Part shown: one piece after another, positions 27,382 through 34,558 of the stretch
Layout of the letters: every line of letters starts with the position of its first letter
How positions within the stretch are numbered: the stretch's first letter is position 1
DNA from: Acetatifactor sp.
Lineage (GTDB): Bacteria; Bacillota; Clostridia; Lachnospirales; Lachnospiraceae
Assembly: GCA_024693365.1 (NCBI GenBank)
Contig: JAILLF010000010.1
Coordinates: 229,247 to 293,246 of the forward strand
DNA length: 64,000 nucleotides
Direction: 5' to 3'
The notes under the pieces: generated by a model
What the model saw: only the letters and a program-made list of their open reading frames with translations
Told to the model about the DNA's origin: nothing
Database searches by the model: none
Program-made: the position numbers and the translations under genes

Positions 27382-28317
27382 TTACTTGTCGTCGTTGTTC
27401 AGCTTCTCTTCAAGCTTCTTCATAACGTTCTGAGCAAAGAAGCGACCGCCGATGCCAAATGCAACTGCGAATGCGATGCAAAGTGCAGCGATGATCATGA
27501 TGAAGGTGTAGTTAACGATTTCAGGAGCAATATTCAACTGGCTCAGGCTGATGAATGCAGCAAGAACGTAGATGGCAACCTTTACTCCAAAAGCAACGGT
27601 CTTTGCCTTGGGGAACTTCTTTACGATAATCTTCTCCAAAGCGTTTGCGCATACCAGTGCAACGGTAACAACGATGATAACGCTGATAACTGCAGGCAGG
27701 TAATCAATAACGGAATTACCAATTCTGGTAAGTACGGACAGGTTCAATACGTTGATTGCCTGTACGATGGTAATGATTACAACGATCACGTAAACGATAT
27801 TAGCGATCAGGGAAGAGAACGTGGTGTTCTCGCCAAGCTTAACGCCAGCCTTATCCTGCAAGGTATCAACCTTGAGCGCAACCAGAATGGGAGCAAGCAG
27901 ATCCTTGATCAGCTTAGCAATGAAGAAGCCTACGAACAGGATGATGGCTGCACCGATCAGATTAGGAATGAATCCAAGGAAGGAACTTACAAGACTATTA
28001 ATGGGGCTAGTCAGGCTGCTAATGCCAAGCTTACCAAATACAACAGGCAGGAACATCAGGAATACTACAAAGAACATCAGCTTGCCAATGAAGTCAACGG
28101 CTTTGTCCTTCGTCTCGGTTTTGATTCCCCACTTCGTAAGGTACTTCTCGAGCTTAATGCCCTTCAACAGCTTTACGACAAGGTTCTTCACAACGGTTGC
28201 AAGCGCAAATCCAATGATTAACCAAAGAATTGCTGCAAGTACGTTAGGAATGGCATCAAAGAACCCAAGAATGTGCGATTGGATTCTCTCTCCCAATCTT
28301 TCAAAAAATTCTTCCAT
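27382..28317 (-). CDS. Mechanosensitive-channel-like membrane protein with TM-helix repeats
   Basis: The product is 311 residues with about seven hydrophobic helices and three related repeats (AIPNVLAAILWLIIGFALAT, FIPNLIGAAIILFVGFFIAK, YLPAVISVIIVVTVALVCAN). This is the conserved TM-helix repeat of CmpX-like proteins, related to but distinct from MscS. The pore-lining beta domain of true MscS is not evident. A lysine-rich cytoplasmic tail (MKKLEEKLNNDDK) ends it. A role in osmotic or surface-stress response is an inference from family membership. It is preceded by AGGAGG and followed by a terminator, and lies downstream of the tRNA-Thr gene. Confidence 0.82.
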   Translation of the reverse strand: MEEFFERLGERIQSHILGFFDAIPNVLAAILWLIIGFALATVVKNLVVKLLKGIKLEKYLTKWGIKTETKDKAVDFIGKLMFFVVFLMFLPVVFGKLGISSLTSPINSLVSSFLGFIPNLIGAAIILFVGFFIAKLIKDLLAPILVALKVDTLQDKAGVKLGENTTFSSLIANIVYVIVVIITIVQAINVLNLSVLTRIGNSVIDYLPAVISVIIVVTVALVCANALEKIIVKKFPKAKTVAFGVKVAIYVLAAFISLSQLNIAPEIVNYTFIMIIAALCIAFAVAFGIGGRFFAQNVMKKLEEKLNNDDK

Positions 28318-28356
28318 GATACTTCTACCTCCTTTATCCCTCTAAATAAAATGTTA

Positions 28357-28376
28357 GGATAGCCGCTAAGCTATCC
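28357..28376 (-). terminator. Hairpin downstream of tRNA-Thr
   Basis: GGATAGC and GCTATCC form a perfect 7-bp stem with a 6-base loop, followed on the minus strand by TAACATTTTATTT. The T-run is interrupted, so this is a weak terminator candidate for the tRNA transcript. Confidence 0.5.
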
Positions 28377-28405
28377 CTTTTACGTCAGCTGACTTTATCA
28401 GCCGA

Positions 28406-28477
28406 GCTGAAAAAGGGACTTGAACCCTCGACCCCTTCATTACGAGTGAAGTGCTCTACCAACTGAGCTATTTCAGC
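28406..28477 (-). tRNA. tRNA-Thr (anticodon CGT)
   Basis: The 72-base cloverleaf reads from 28477 on the minus strand. The acceptor pairs GCTGAAA with TTTCAGC, the D-arm is GCTC-GAGC with AGTTGGTA, and the anticodon stem CTTCA-TGAAG encloses CTCGTAA, giving anticodon CGU for codon ACG. The T-arm is GAGGG-TTCAAGT-CCCTT. CCA is not encoded. It stands alone, not in a tRNA cluster. Confidence 0.95.
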
Positions 28478-28566
28478 GTACAACTCATTTAACATTCTAA
28501 CAATAGCTATTATATACTGAACCATATGAAATTGCAAGACCTAATTTTTGCAACAGTTTACACAAC

Positions 28567-29640
28567 TTATATTTTATCAGCCATGTTATGGATCTCCGGA
28601 TCCTCATATTGATCCATAAAAGTACGTCCCAATTTCTCTTTTTCCTTTGCAAAGCGAATGCCCGATAATTCCGTAAATACGCTGACTACCTTATGAAATT
28701 GAAGCTTCGGGAAGAAATTCAGGATCTCCATCGGCACCGTTTTGTCGAACTGAAACACGTCAGGAAACAGCGTTTTGTAGTCCAATTCGTCCCTGGGATG
28801 TATCTTAAAAAATACAATTCCTTCTTTCTCATAGCGTTCCTTTAAGTCCCTAAAGATACTCTCGCGCACGTCAAGAGTACAGAGCGGCTCCGTAAGGATC
28901 ATAACGTTCGTACCGCCATTCTCCGTTGAAGCAATGCGCTCTTCAAGCCTTTCCAGGTCTTTGACGAAAACCTTTACAAAAATTTCCTTTTGTTCCTCCG
29001 TCAAAGTCTTTTCCAAGCCTGCCCTTGGAACCTCCTTGTACTTCTTAAACGGGTATTTGATTACCGACACGTCGTTTACTTCCATGTCGATGCAGTATTT
29101 GCTAAAGCCATCCTGAATAAAGATCAGGTTCAGATACATGCTGAAAAACTTTTTAACGCCAAAAAATCCTCTGTTGTCATAGCGCGCAAGAATCACGGCG
29201 CCTTGATTGTTCAGACCGTCTTCCAATGCATGATACTTGATCTTGTTTTGACTTAAATAAATGCCAATAGGATCCGAATCACAAAAAACATAGATTTCAT
29301 CATATTTCTTAAAATCAACGGGCACGTAAGGTGCTTCCAGCTTGGCGAACTTACGGGTAAAGATAATGCGGTTTGCCATGTTCGCAACGACGTTTCCCTT
29401 ATCTGTCCGATACTTCGCCAGTTCCGGGAAGAAATCGTCCCTCTTCTCGTCAAACTCATAAACTTCCTTGAAAACGCCATTTTTTAAAATCCTGTCCTTA
29501 ATGTCGCCAAAGTCATTCGACATCTTGCTCAAAACAACCGTCGCATTCCCATTCTGCGCATCGCCAAGCGCAAATTCCTTTAAGTATGACACGTACAAAT
29601 GATAAAACGTGTGACAAACGTAAATCCTGCCTAAGCCCAT
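28567..29640 (-). CDS. Glycosyltransferase family 52-like (sialyltransferase-type) protein
   Basis: The product is 357 residues and resembles bacterial GT52 nonulosonate transferases. IYVCHTFYHLYVSYLKEFAL opens the N-terminal domain, YHALEDGLNNQGAV lies mid-protein, and a K-x-HPRD motif (FFKIHPRDELDY, HPRD at about 281-284) is followed by VVSVFTELSG, the HP and S/T-E motifs that bind CMP-sugar. It is the last gene of the operon that makes a CMP-pseudaminic-acid-like donor, so it probably transfers that sugar to a glycan or protein. The acceptor is unknown. No membrane helix is seen, so a cytoplasmic or peripheral location is expected. Confidence 0.72.
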   Translation of the reverse strand: MGLGRIYVCHTFYHLYVSYLKEFALGDAQNGNATVVLSKMSNDFGDIKDRILKNGVFKEVYEFDEKRDDFFPELAKYRTDKGNVVANMANRIIFTRKFAKLEAPYVPVDFKKYDEIYVFCDSDPIGIYLSQNKIKYHALEDGLNNQGAVILARYDNRGFFGVKKFFSMYLNLIFIQDGFSKYCIDMEVNDVSVIKYPFKKYKEVPRAGLEKTLTEEQKEIFVKVFVKDLERLEERIASTENGGTNVMILTEPLCTLDVRESIFRDLKERYEKEGIVFFKIHPRDELDYKTLFPDVFQFDKTVPMEILNFFPKLQFHKVVSVFTELSGIRFAKEKEKLGRTFMDQYEDPEIHNMADKI

Positions 29641-29655
29641 TTCCCTTACCGCTTT

Positions 29656-30162
29656 CTATTTTCTGATCCTTCCCATGACAAGGACGTCCTCGTAATGACC
29701 ATTAACAAAATTATGCTCTTTCAAACGACCCTCGCAGGTAAATCCGGCCGCTTCATAACAACGGATCGCAGACTCATTGCTGGCATGTACGTGCATGTAG
29801 GTCTTATGGAAATTTAAGTGCTCAAAGCAATAATCAGATAATGCCACTACCGCATCACGTCCGCAGCCTTTGCCTCGCGCGGAATCATCCCCGATCCTCA
29901 CGTACATCTCCACGTTGCCATTGATCCTGTCAAATTCCTTCAGGCCGATGGTCCCAATACATCTTCCATCGAATTCAATGGCAAAGATTTTGGGCTCCTT
30001 CGAAAGACACATGTTCTCAAACCATTGATCATGCTCACATTCCGATACGGGCCATACCGTCCCCATCTTATCTCTCAGGTCTTTTCTGTTCACCCATTCA
30101 TAGATCAGTGCCTTATCTTCTTTTTTCAAACCACGCAGCTTTACGATCTTCCCCTCGATCAT
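29656..30162 (-). CDS. GNAT acetyltransferase, candidate PseH
   Basis: The product is 168 residues and has the GNAT fold: GTIGLKEFDRINGNVEMYVR, then the acetyl-CoA loop DDSARGKGCGRDAVVAL and the C-terminal NESAIRCYEAAGFTCEGRLK. In pseudaminic acid synthesis PseH N-acetylates the 4-amino group after PseC; position between pseG and the GT52 gene makes that role plausible. The sequence alone does not separate PseH from RimJ/L-like enzymes. It starts with AGGAAGG upstream, 18 bases after the PseG-like stop. Confidence 0.72.
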   Translation of the reverse strand: MIEGKIVKLRGLKKEDKALIYEWVNRKDLRDKMGTVWPVSECEHDQWFENMCLSKEPKIFAIEFDGRCIGTIGLKEFDRINGNVEMYVRIGDDSARGKGCGRDAVVALSDYCFEHLNFHKTYMHVHASNESAIRCYEAAGFTCEGRLKEHNFVNGHYEDVLVMGRIRK

Positions 30163-30180
30163 GTTCCTTCCTCTCTTACG

Positions 30181-31188
30181 TCAATCGCCTTTTATGATTG
30201 CTCCGGCAATCCTTTTCGCGCCGTTTCCGTCCACCAGCGACTGCATTTTCGCGGTAATGCGTTCCCTAACACGGGGTTCTGCCAACTCTTTGATTTTCAC
30301 AAATACTTGATCCAACGCCTCATACATGCCATTTCTTACGTCACCGGCATAGGGCATGATGCCAAGCCGGTCAAACGCCTTACACTGCTCTATCTGATTA
30401 TCCGCCATCCCGTAGATGATTCCAGGCGTTCCGCAGGCACAGGCCTCATATATCGTCATGCCGCCAGCCAAAACAGCCAAGTCGGCATTCCATAGGAGCT
30501 CGCTCATTTTGTTTGTATTCACGTAAACCTTGATCTGATTGTTCTCTAAGTTCTTCAATTCTTCCTTCTTGTTGTTTAAGGCGCCAACAATCACTTCGAG
30601 ACTTACGTAACTAAAGATGGGCTCCTTCTTCCATCTTCTAAGGAAGCATCCAAGGAAATCATAGGGATCACTCCCGCCGGAAGAAATTAGAATGGTTTTT
30701 ATAGATTGGTTCGCATGCTTTTGGGGCAGTCCCTGAAATTCCTTCCGAAGCGGCACAAAGGCAGGTCCAAGAAGGACGTTCCCGACGCATCCCACGTAGT
30801 TTGGCGGCGCGATCAAGCCGTTGATCAGATTAGTGCAATGCCCAAATCCCATAAGTCCTAATTCGTCAAAATACGTAATGCTCGCGTGACGGCTCAGCTC
30901 CCGGAAATAAGCTTCCGTGACCTGATAGCTGTCTACCAGGATCTTTTGAATGCCATGGCGCTCCAATACCTTCAAAAGCTTTGGCAATTCCTTTTCCTTA
31001 TCCTTCCAGTCACTGTCAAGGATTTCAAGCGGAATGCCTTTGTTTTTCAGGAACGGCTTCACGGCCTCGTCGGAAGAAATAAACAGACATTCTTCTCCCA
31101 TGGCCATGATTTCTTCCGCGATCACAAGTGATCTGGTGACGTGTCCGGAAGCTATGATATTGTTAACGTCTGCTCGAATGGCTATCAT
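30181..31188 (-). CDS. pseG: UDP-sugar hydrolase PseG-like (pseudaminic acid pathway)
   Basis: PseG removes UDP from UDP-2,4-diacetamido-2,4,6-trideoxy-L-altrose. The 335-residue product shows the GT-B-like fold of the family: IAIRADVNNIIASGHVTRSL at the start (the RAD...GHV.R motif), KTILISSGGSDPYDFLG in the middle, and AVLAGGMTIYEACACGTPGI for the UDP site. It overlaps pseI by 4 bases (ATGA). The neighbouring pseF and pseI support the assignment over a generic MurG-like hydrolase; a LegG-type 2,4-diacetamido sugar hydrolase cannot be fully excluded. Confidence 0.82.
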   Translation of the reverse strand: MIAIRADVNNIIASGHVTRSLVIAEEIMAMGEECLFISSDEAVKPFLKNKGIPLEILDSDWKDKEKELPKLLKVLERHGIQKILVDSYQVTEAYFRELSRHASITYFDELGLMGFGHCTNLINGLIAPPNYVGCVGNVLLGPAFVPLRKEFQGLPQKHANQSIKTILISSGGSDPYDFLGCFLRRWKKEPIFSYVSLEVIVGALNNKKEELKNLENNQIKVYVNTNKMSELLWNADLAVLAGGMTIYEACACGTPGIIYGMADNQIEQCKAFDRLGIMPYAGDVRNGMYEALDQVFVKIKELAEPRVRERITAKMQSLVDGNGAKRIAGAIIKGD

Positions 31189-32240
31189 GATTTATTCTCG
31201 ATCATCTCAAATGTCAATGGGGTACCAAAATCAATGTCCATGCAGGCCCTCTTTCCGATAAATTCAGGGTAAAACTTTGGTTTTACGCCGGCAGCCGGCC
31301 TAACGGACTTTACGTTATCCCAAGTGAACGTCTCTCCCTTTTTGATTGGAGCTGATGCAAACAGGGATTTTCTGTATTTTACGTTTCCTTCTTCCTGGCT
31401 TGTGGGCCCGTATTTCACTTCTCCCACCGCCCTTTCCGCCTGACGGATGGCTTTCACCATCTCGGCAAACTCTTCCTTCTCCATGGAGAAGGCGGAATCG
31501 GGTGTCTGAATCTTTCTGCTCAGGCAAAAATGCTTTTCGATCACGCTGGCGCCAAGCGCCGTTGCAACAACGGGGCCAACGCTTCCAAAGGAATGATCCG
31601 AAAGGCCATACAGAACGCCAAAGCGTTCGCCCATGTCTTTCATCGTCATCAGCTTCATCTCATCCGTAACCGCAGGATATGAAACCGCGCACCGTAGCAG
31701 GACAATGTCTTCATTTCCTTGATTTCTGATGGCGTTTACGGCATCCCAGATCTCTTCCTCCGACCCCATGCCGGTAGACATGATGATGGGCTTGTGCTTT
31801 GAAGCAACATACTCAATCAGCGGCACGTCAACCAATTCTGGAGAAGCGATCTTATAAAACGGCACGTCCAGTTTTTCGAGATAATCTACTGCCGTGTTGT
31901 CAAAAGGCGTGGAAAACATATCAATCCCAACCTTTTTTGCCTCGGCAAACAATTCTTCATGCCATTCCCACGGCGTATATGCAAGGCTGTATAGCTGATG
32001 CAAAGTATTTTCTTTCTGCCAGGGACCGCTTGTGATCTTAAAATAGGGATTGTCACAATCTAAGGTGATCGTATCGGCAGTATAGGTCTGAATTTTTACG
32101 CAATCAGCGCCCGCTTCCTTAGCAGCGTAGATAATGTCCTTCGCCCTTTGCAGGTCACCGCCGTGATTTGCGCTCATTTCCGCAATGACGTAAACCGGGG
32201 CCCCTTCCCCGACCAATGTCTGATTTAATCTGATCTTCAT
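31185..32240 (-). CDS. pseI: Pseudaminic acid synthase (NeuB family)
   Basis: PseI condenses the diacetamido sugar with phosphoenolpyruvate. The 351-residue product has the NeuB barrel (VIAEMSANHGGDLQRAKDII) and the PseI-type segment SGPWQKENTLHQLYSLAYTP with WEWHEELF, which distinguishes PseI from sialic and legionaminic acid synthases. Further motifs are STPFDNTAVDYLEKLDVPFY and GLSDHSFGSVGPV. A C-terminal SAF (antifreeze-like) domain runs from about 290 (SLFASAPIKKGETFTWDNVK). It overlaps both neighbours by 4 bases (ATGA), so it is translationally coupled. Confidence 0.9.
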   Translation of the reverse strand: MKIRLNQTLVGEGAPVYVIAEMSANHGGDLQRAKDIIYAAKEAGADCVKIQTYTADTITLDCDNPYFKITSGPWQKENTLHQLYSLAYTPWEWHEELFAEAKKVGIDMFSTPFDNTAVDYLEKLDVPFYKIASPELVDVPLIEYVASKHKPIIMSTGMGSEEEIWDAVNAIRNQGNEDIVLLRCAVSYPAVTDEMKLMTMKDMGERFGVLYGLSDHSFGSVGPVVATALGASVIEKHFCLSRKIQTPDSAFSMEKEEFAEMVKAIRQAERAVGEVKYGPTSQEEGNVKYRKSLFASAPIKKGETFTWDNVKSVRPAAGVKPKFYPEFIGKRACMDIDFGTPLTFEMIENKS

Positions 32241-32932
32241 GAATTCTTTTCCTTCATCATGGCATATTTAATCTCAGCGATCTTCCAGTCCTCAAGCGTG
32301 TCAATGTCCTGTACTTCCGATTCTGGGAAAACCTGAGCATATGTTTTTTCAGTAACCAGGGAGCCCTTTTCCAGAAAGGTTTCCGTCTTAAAGCAACAAT
32401 ACTGACCGCAATCATGATAATACGGCTCCAGGTCCTGGCTGCGGCTATTCTTGTATTCCTCGTGAAAAAATCCCAGTTTACCGTCACGCACGTAAAAAGC
32501 ACGCTGCGGCGGGAAGGAAAAACGAACGACTGGAAGTACGGAATCCGCATCCATTTCCTTCAATAAACGCATTCCGTCCCGAAGCTTGTCCGCCGTAATA
32601 AACGGCGCCGTCGGATAAATCACTGCCGCCTCCGTGAAAATTGTACCTCTCTTTTGATACTCCTCCAATACTTCCCGGATCGCGTCAGCCGTTGTCGCAA
32701 AATCAGAAGACGCCTTCTCGCTTCTCATGAAGGGAACCTTTGCTCCGGCCTTTCTCGCAATTTCAGCAATCTCCTCATCATCCGTGGAAACCATGACTTC
32801 GTCAAACGCTTCTGAGGCAATGGCCGCCTCGATTCCGTAACAAAGAATGGGCTTTCCCATGAATTCTTTAATGTTTTTATGCGGGATCCGTTTACTTCCG
32901 CCCCTGGCGGTGATAATTGCTATCGTACTCAT
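32237..32932 (-). CDS. pseF: CMP-pseudaminic acid cytidylyltransferase
   Basis: PseF activates the nonulosonic acid as CMP-sugar. The 231-residue product has the nucleotide-binding motif IITARGGSKRIPHKNIKEFM, IYPTAPFITADKLRDGM, and the PseF-type SRSQDLEPYYHDCGQYCCF, then a terminal DIDTLEDWKIAEIKY. The length is typical for the single-domain enzyme, unlike the fused CMP-transferase at 61-62.5 kb. It overlaps the WbqC-like gene and pseI by 4 bases each. No pseB or pseC dehydratase/aminotransferase genes are in the window, so the early steps must be encoded elsewhere. Confidence 0.87.
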   Translation of the reverse strand: MSTIAIITARGGSKRIPHKNIKEFMGKPILCYGIEAAIASEAFDEVMVSTDDEEIAEIARKAGAKVPFMRSEKASSDFATTADAIREVLEEYQKRGTIFTEAAVIYPTAPFITADKLRDGMRLLKEMDADSVLPVVRFSFPPQRAFYVRDGKLGFFHEEYKNSRSQDLEPYYHDCGQYCCFKTETFLEKGSLVTEKTYAQVFPESEVQDIDTLEDWKIAEIKYAMMKEKNS

Positions 32933-33663
32933 TCTTCTTCCTTGATCTTTTCGTTTAATTCGCTAAAGGTATAATTGTTTTTGTCTGAAATAATGGCGTA
33001 AGTCTCATCCTTTCCAACGTTAAACAGCATGTCAAAGATGGAAAGATAAGGTACAAACGGGCGGAATGCCTGACGATATTGCACGCCCTTGTAATCTAGA
33101 TACCAATGATTTAAGCCTTCCTTCGTAAAGGACGGGATGTCCACGTAATTTTCACTACCCTTATTGGAAAGATACGTATCACATTTTAGTTGCTTTGTCA
33201 TGTCGACAAGCAGATCCGTCTTTGCACCCTCAAACTGAAAATCCGTATCATAATAGATTTCCGTCTTGATCCCTAAGTCCTTTAGAATAAAGTTCATAAC
33301 GTAAATATCCAATTCATTTAAGGAATTCCATTCCTTGGAATAGAGATCCTCAAAGAATCCGATATAATCATTGTAAAAGGGCGTTTTCTTGTAATTCAGC
33401 TGGATCGTGGACAAATGCTTTTGACGCCAATTCTCCGTATTATTGATCTGGGCTTCTGAAATCTTCTGGTCAAATTTTCCCTTTGTCAAAACCGGAACGG
33501 TCAATACGATTTCACCATTCGCGCCGCGAAGGCGATTACGGTTCTGCCAACTCTTTTTCTCAAACTGAACGTTGCTAACGTAGATAAACTTGTCTGAAAA
33601 TAAAATCTTGCCGATTAATCCCGGATACGGTAAATAATTCGGCTGGTGACCACTCAAAATCAT
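32929..33663 (-). CDS. WbqC-like family protein
   Basis: The product is 244 residues of the WbqC family, found in polysaccharide and flagellin-glycosylation loci; its chemistry is not settled. It opens with the characteristic LSGHQPNYLPYPGLIGKIL and has FEKKSWQNRNRLRGANGEIV, LTVPVLTKG and LDIYVMNFILKDLGIKTEIY. The function is inferred only from context; it is first in the tightly overlapped pse block and its stop overlaps the pseF start. A weak AAAGGA ribosome site lies upstream, 24 bases after the mscS stop. Confidence 0.8.
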   Translation of the reverse strand: MILSGHQPNYLPYPGLIGKILFSDKFIYVSNVQFEKKSWQNRNRLRGANGEIVLTVPVLTKGKFDQKISEAQINNTENWRQKHLSTIQLNYKKTPFYNDYIGFFEDLYSKEWNSLNELDIYVMNFILKDLGIKTEIYYDTDFQFEGAKTDLLVDMTKQLKCDTYLSNKGSENYVDIPSFTKEGLNHWYLDYKGVQYRQAFRPFVPYLSIFDMLFNVGKDETYAIISDKNNYTFSELNEKIKEEE

Positions 33664-33687
33664 TTTTTAGGGCCTGTCCTTTCTGTA

Positions 33688-34557
33688 TTATTTTTCTTTT
33701 GCAATGGTTGCTTCGGCCTTTTTTGCATCCGAGGAATCCTTCAAATGCACGTCCATTTGAGGGAATGGAATCTCAATGCCATTCTTGTCAAGCGTAAGCT
33801 TTGCCTTCTCCGTGAGATCCCATTTTGCCGGCCAGTAATCTGCGCTCTTCACCCAACAATGCATCAATAGCTTTACGCCGCTGTCTTCGAGCGCGTCAAC
33901 CACAACGCGGATTACCTGCTCCTTTATGGTATACTCACTCTCTTCGAGCATTTCCTGCAAAACCTCCTTCGCCTCCTGAATGTCAGAGCCATAGGAAATC
34001 TGAAGCGGTATGTCAATTCGTCTTGTCTTCTCAGCAGTTACGTTGGTGATGCTGTTATTGGCCAGATTACCGTTTGGAAGCACAATCAGCTTGTTATCTA
34101 CGGTCTGAAGCTTTGTGTAAATGATCTGTATCTCCGTTACAAAGCCTTCCTTACCCGTGGAATCAATAATGTAATCGCCAACTTTAAAAGGCTTGACCAA
34201 CAAAATCAAAATGCCTCCGGCAAAGTTTGAAAGGCTTCCCTGAATGGCCAAACCAATGGCAACGCCGGCAGATCCAAGCAGTGCCACAATGCTGGCCGCA
34301 TCAACCCCAAGCCTCGAGGCAATCATGAAGCCCAAAACAACATAGAGTGCCACCCTTAAGAAAGAGACAACAAACGTGATGACGCCTCGTTCCGCCTTGG
34401 CTTTCTCCATAGATCTTTGAACTAGTTTTAGTACTAGCCTGATCACGCGAATGCCAATCAGCAAAATGACGATCGTGATCACGACGCGAAGCAATAATTG
34501 GATTATGGAACCGCTTACCCCAGTTGTAAAAAATGCATCTAATTCTTCTTTTGTCAA
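33688..34557 (-). CDS. mscS: MscS family small-conductance mechanosensitive channel
   Basis: This channel opens under membrane tension to release osmolytes. The 289-residue product has three N-terminal helices; the pore helix carries the Gly/Ala-rich LLGSAGVAIGLAIQGSLSNF. It is followed by the beta domain (GDYIIDSTGKEGFVTEIQII, then VVLPNGNLANNSITN-like sequence) and the cytoplasmic vestibule. The start is placed at TTG 34557: AAGGTGG lies 6 bases upstream and the glgB stop is directly before it, whereas the in-frame ATG at 34590 lies inside glgB. The gene therefore follows glgB without a gap. Confidence 0.9.
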   Translation of the reverse strand: MTKEELDAFFTTGVSGSIIQLLLRVVITIVILLIGIRVIRLVLKLVQRSMEKAKAERGVITFVVSFLRVALYVVLGFMIASRLGVDAASIVALLGSAGVAIGLAIQGSLSNFAGGILILLVKPFKVGDYIIDSTGKEGFVTEIQIIYTKLQTVDNKLIVLPNGNLANNSITNVTAEKTRRIDIPLQISYGSDIQEAKEVLQEMLEESEYTIKEQVIRVVVDALEDSGVKLLMHCWVKSADYWPAKWDLTEKAKLTLDKNGIEIPFPQMDVHLKDSSDAKKAEATIAKEK

Positions 34558-34558
34558 T

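Noticed and set aside
28567..33663. Recent horizontal origin for the first (pse) glycan operon
   Set aside because: Its codon context (NAC before GTN) and base composition match the resident genes, unlike the 59-62.5 kb cluster.
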